The translations under genes were made by a program, and so were the position numbers. The notes under the pieces were generated by a model. That model had not been told where the DNA came from, made no database searches, and saw only the letters and a list, made by a program, of their open reading frames with translations. Below are positions 62,856-64,000 of a stretch of 64,000 nucleotides of DNA, piece after piece. Every line of letters begins with the position of its first letter. Positions within the stretch are counted from its first letter, which is position 1. This DNA comes from Acinetobacter sp. Ac_5812 (GTDB taxonomy: Bacteria; Pseudomonadota; Gammaproteobacteria; Pseudomonadales; Moraxellaceae): positions 62,001-126,000 of the forward strand of contig NZ_LXUK01000005.1 in NCBI RefSeq assembly GCF_013072695.1. The letters are read 5' to 3'.

Positions 62856-64000
62856 ATGTTTGCGCCGAAATTTTCTTTTGAACAAGAACAGCAGTTTTTC
62901 TTGGATATCCAGCAATCTATTGAAAATAAAAGCTTTGATCGTCTGATTTTGAGTCAGTACAAAGGCGAAATGGCACAATTAGAAAAGATGACTTTCCGTG
63001 TAATTGAACTACAGGGTCAGGCAAGTTTATCTTGTTTATATCATTACACCACACAAGACATGACCAAAAACTATGCGATTGATGAAGGCTTAGAAAAAAT
63101 TGCTGAGCTATTGAACCTGTCTAAGCAAGCCAATCTATTCACTTCTGATCAAGATATTCAACTCAAGAAAAATAAAAAGAAAGCGATGTTGAATAGCCAG
63201 AAAAAACAAGTTCCTACAGCCAAAATAGAACAACAGCAGCATGATCGTGAAAAGCAGCGTTATGTACAACAACAAAGTCCATTTTTAAAGTATCTCGGTA
63301 TTACCGATGAAAAAGGGCAAATCATTCCAAGCATGGCGCGTAAGTGGAAGCAGATTAATAAATTTATTGAAATCTTTTCGCATGCCTATGAGCAGATTGA
63401 TGCATCACAGCAAGAATTGAATATTGTCGATTTTGGTTCAGGAAAGGGCTATTTAACCTTTGCCTTGTATGACTATCTACAAGCACAACAGAAAACACCG
63501 TTAATTACGGGAGTTGAACTGCGTTCAAACTTAGTTGAGTTTTGCCAAGATGTTGCTGCTCAGACCGGTTTTAATCATCTTGATTTTTTTGAAGGGGATG
63601 TGCGGAGTTATCAACCTGAAAAGTTGGATGTAATGATCGCCTTACATGCTTGTGATATTGCGACTGACTTTGCCATTCATACCGGTATTCGTCTGAATGC
63701 GTCGATGATTATGTGCGCGCCGTGTTGCCATAAGGAACTCCGTCCACAGCTAAAAAGTCCAGAGGTGTTACAGCCGATGTTGCAATTCGGGATTCATGCA
63801 GGGCAACAGGCGGAAATGCTGACCGATACTTTACGTGCCTTATTGTTAAAAGCTTATGGTTATGAAACCAAAGTATTCGAGTTTGTGTCTTTGGAGCATA
63901 CCAGTAAGAATAAAATGATTTTGGCGACGAAACGAAAGGATATTCAGCAACCCGATGCAAAAATCATGCAGCAAATCCAAGCGTTGAAAACCATGTATGG
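62856..64000 (+). CDS. SAM-dependent methyltransferase, partial (C-terminus outside window)
   Basis: Plus-strand frame open from ATG 62856 to the window end, at least 381 codons. After an N-terminal region with SLSCLYHYTTQDMTKNYAIDEGLEKIAELL, a Rossmann methyltransferase domain begins at about residue 190. It has NIVDFGSGKGYLTFALYDYL (SAM motif I), GVELRSNLVEFCQD, EGDVRSYQ and MIALHACDIATDFAI, then MCAPCCHKELRP. The HACD and APCCHKE patterns place it in the METTL25-like PF13679 group. The methylated substrate is unknown. It runs off the window edge. Confidence 0.8.
   Translation, partial: MFAPKFSFEQEQQFFLDIQQSIENKSFDRLILSQYKGEMAQLEKMTFRVIELQGQASLSCLYHYTTQDMTKNYAIDEGLEKIAELLNLSKQANLFTSDQDIQLKKNKKKAMLNSQKKQVPTAKIEQQQHDREKQRYVQQQSPFLKYLGITDEKGQIIPSMARKWKQINKFIEIFSHAYEQIDASQQELNIVDFGSGKGYLTFALYDYLQAQQKTPLITGVELRSNLVEFCQDVAAQTGFNHLDFFEGDVRSYQPEKLDVMIALHACDIATDFAIHTGIRLNASMIMCAPCCHKELRPQLKSPEVLQPMLQFGIHAGQQAEMLTDTLRALLLKAYGYETKVFEFVSLEHTSKNKMILATKRKDIQQPDAKIMQQIQALKTMY

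Noticed and set aside
1..64000. Search for CRISPR arrays, insertion sequences, prophage, tRNA and rRNA genes
   Set aside because: No regularly spaced direct repeats, no transposase or integrase motifs, no phage genes and no tRNA-like cloverleaf were recognised in the reading.
62856..64000. Methyltransferase frame as a pseudogene because no full ORF is closed in the window
   Set aside because: It is uninterrupted up to the window edge and keeps all motifs, so it is truncated by the window and not broken.

Overview
The window looks like a chromosomal segment of an Acinetobacter species (Moraxellaceae, Gammaproteobacteria). The clues are moderately low GC, many short perfect stem-loop terminators, a glycosyltransferase block ending next to aspS (the position of the lipooligosaccharide outer-core locus in Acinetobacter), a BaeSR-type two-component system, a ZnuD-type zinc receptor, and trpFB separated from trpA-accD-folC. 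No insertion sequence, prophage, CRISPR array, tRNA or rRNA was seen. The species cannot be named from the sequence alone.

Layout. Positions 1-7250 hold one end of a surface-glycan locus: a truncated ATP-grasp (TupA-like) gene on the minus strand, then on the plus strand a Stealth-type sugar-phosphate transferase, three GT25-like transferases, two DXD/capsular-synthesis type transferases and a GT4 transferase. Then come a lipid A acyltransferase, a small membrane protein and aspS (7267-10259). From 10.4 to 26.3 kb are a DUF4184 membrane protein, a zinc receptor behind a palindromic Zur-like operator, an HxlR regulator divergent from an AhpD-like protein, a phospholipase D protein, two RcnB-like secreted proteins, a PsiE-family protein, two paralogous acyl-CoA dehydrogenases, and a Spy-like lipoprotein divergent from baeS-baeR.

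From 26.4 to 41.2 kb are an unknown lipoprotein/outer-membrane pair, an intergenic cluster of DnaA-box-like sequences, an L,D-transpeptidase, SelO, a fatty-acid desaturase, a META-domain lipoprotein, a GDPD phosphodiesterase, a cobalamin adenosyltransferase, btuB behind a cobalamin riboswitch, trpF-trpB, a DUF1543 protein and a 5'-nucleotidase-type lipoprotein. From 41.4 to 64 kb are a DUF2804 protein, a small AT-rich immunity-like gene between two related hairpins, a PF10118 protein divergent from an AraC regulator, an NhaC-type antiporter, the overlapping chain trpA-accD-folC-SPOR protein, a predicted propeller protein whose ribosome-binding site lies in a hairpin arm, a phosphatase/MBL pair, a MORN-repeat protein, a 1-Cys peroxiredoxin, secA, a small secreted protein, an LpxO-like hydroxylase, an MFS transporter, a hemolysin III protein and a truncated methyltransferase.

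Most of the window is ordinary core genome. The parts that most deserve a second look are the off-origin DnaA-box cluster (28973-29212), the start codon placed exactly in the loop of a terminator-like hairpin (27780-27802), the orphan immunity-like gene with flanking related hairpins (42473-42980), the folded repeat-like element at 45152-45240, the ribosome-binding-site hairpin at 50955-51029, and the Stealth phosphotransferase in what appears to be an LOS outer-core locus.
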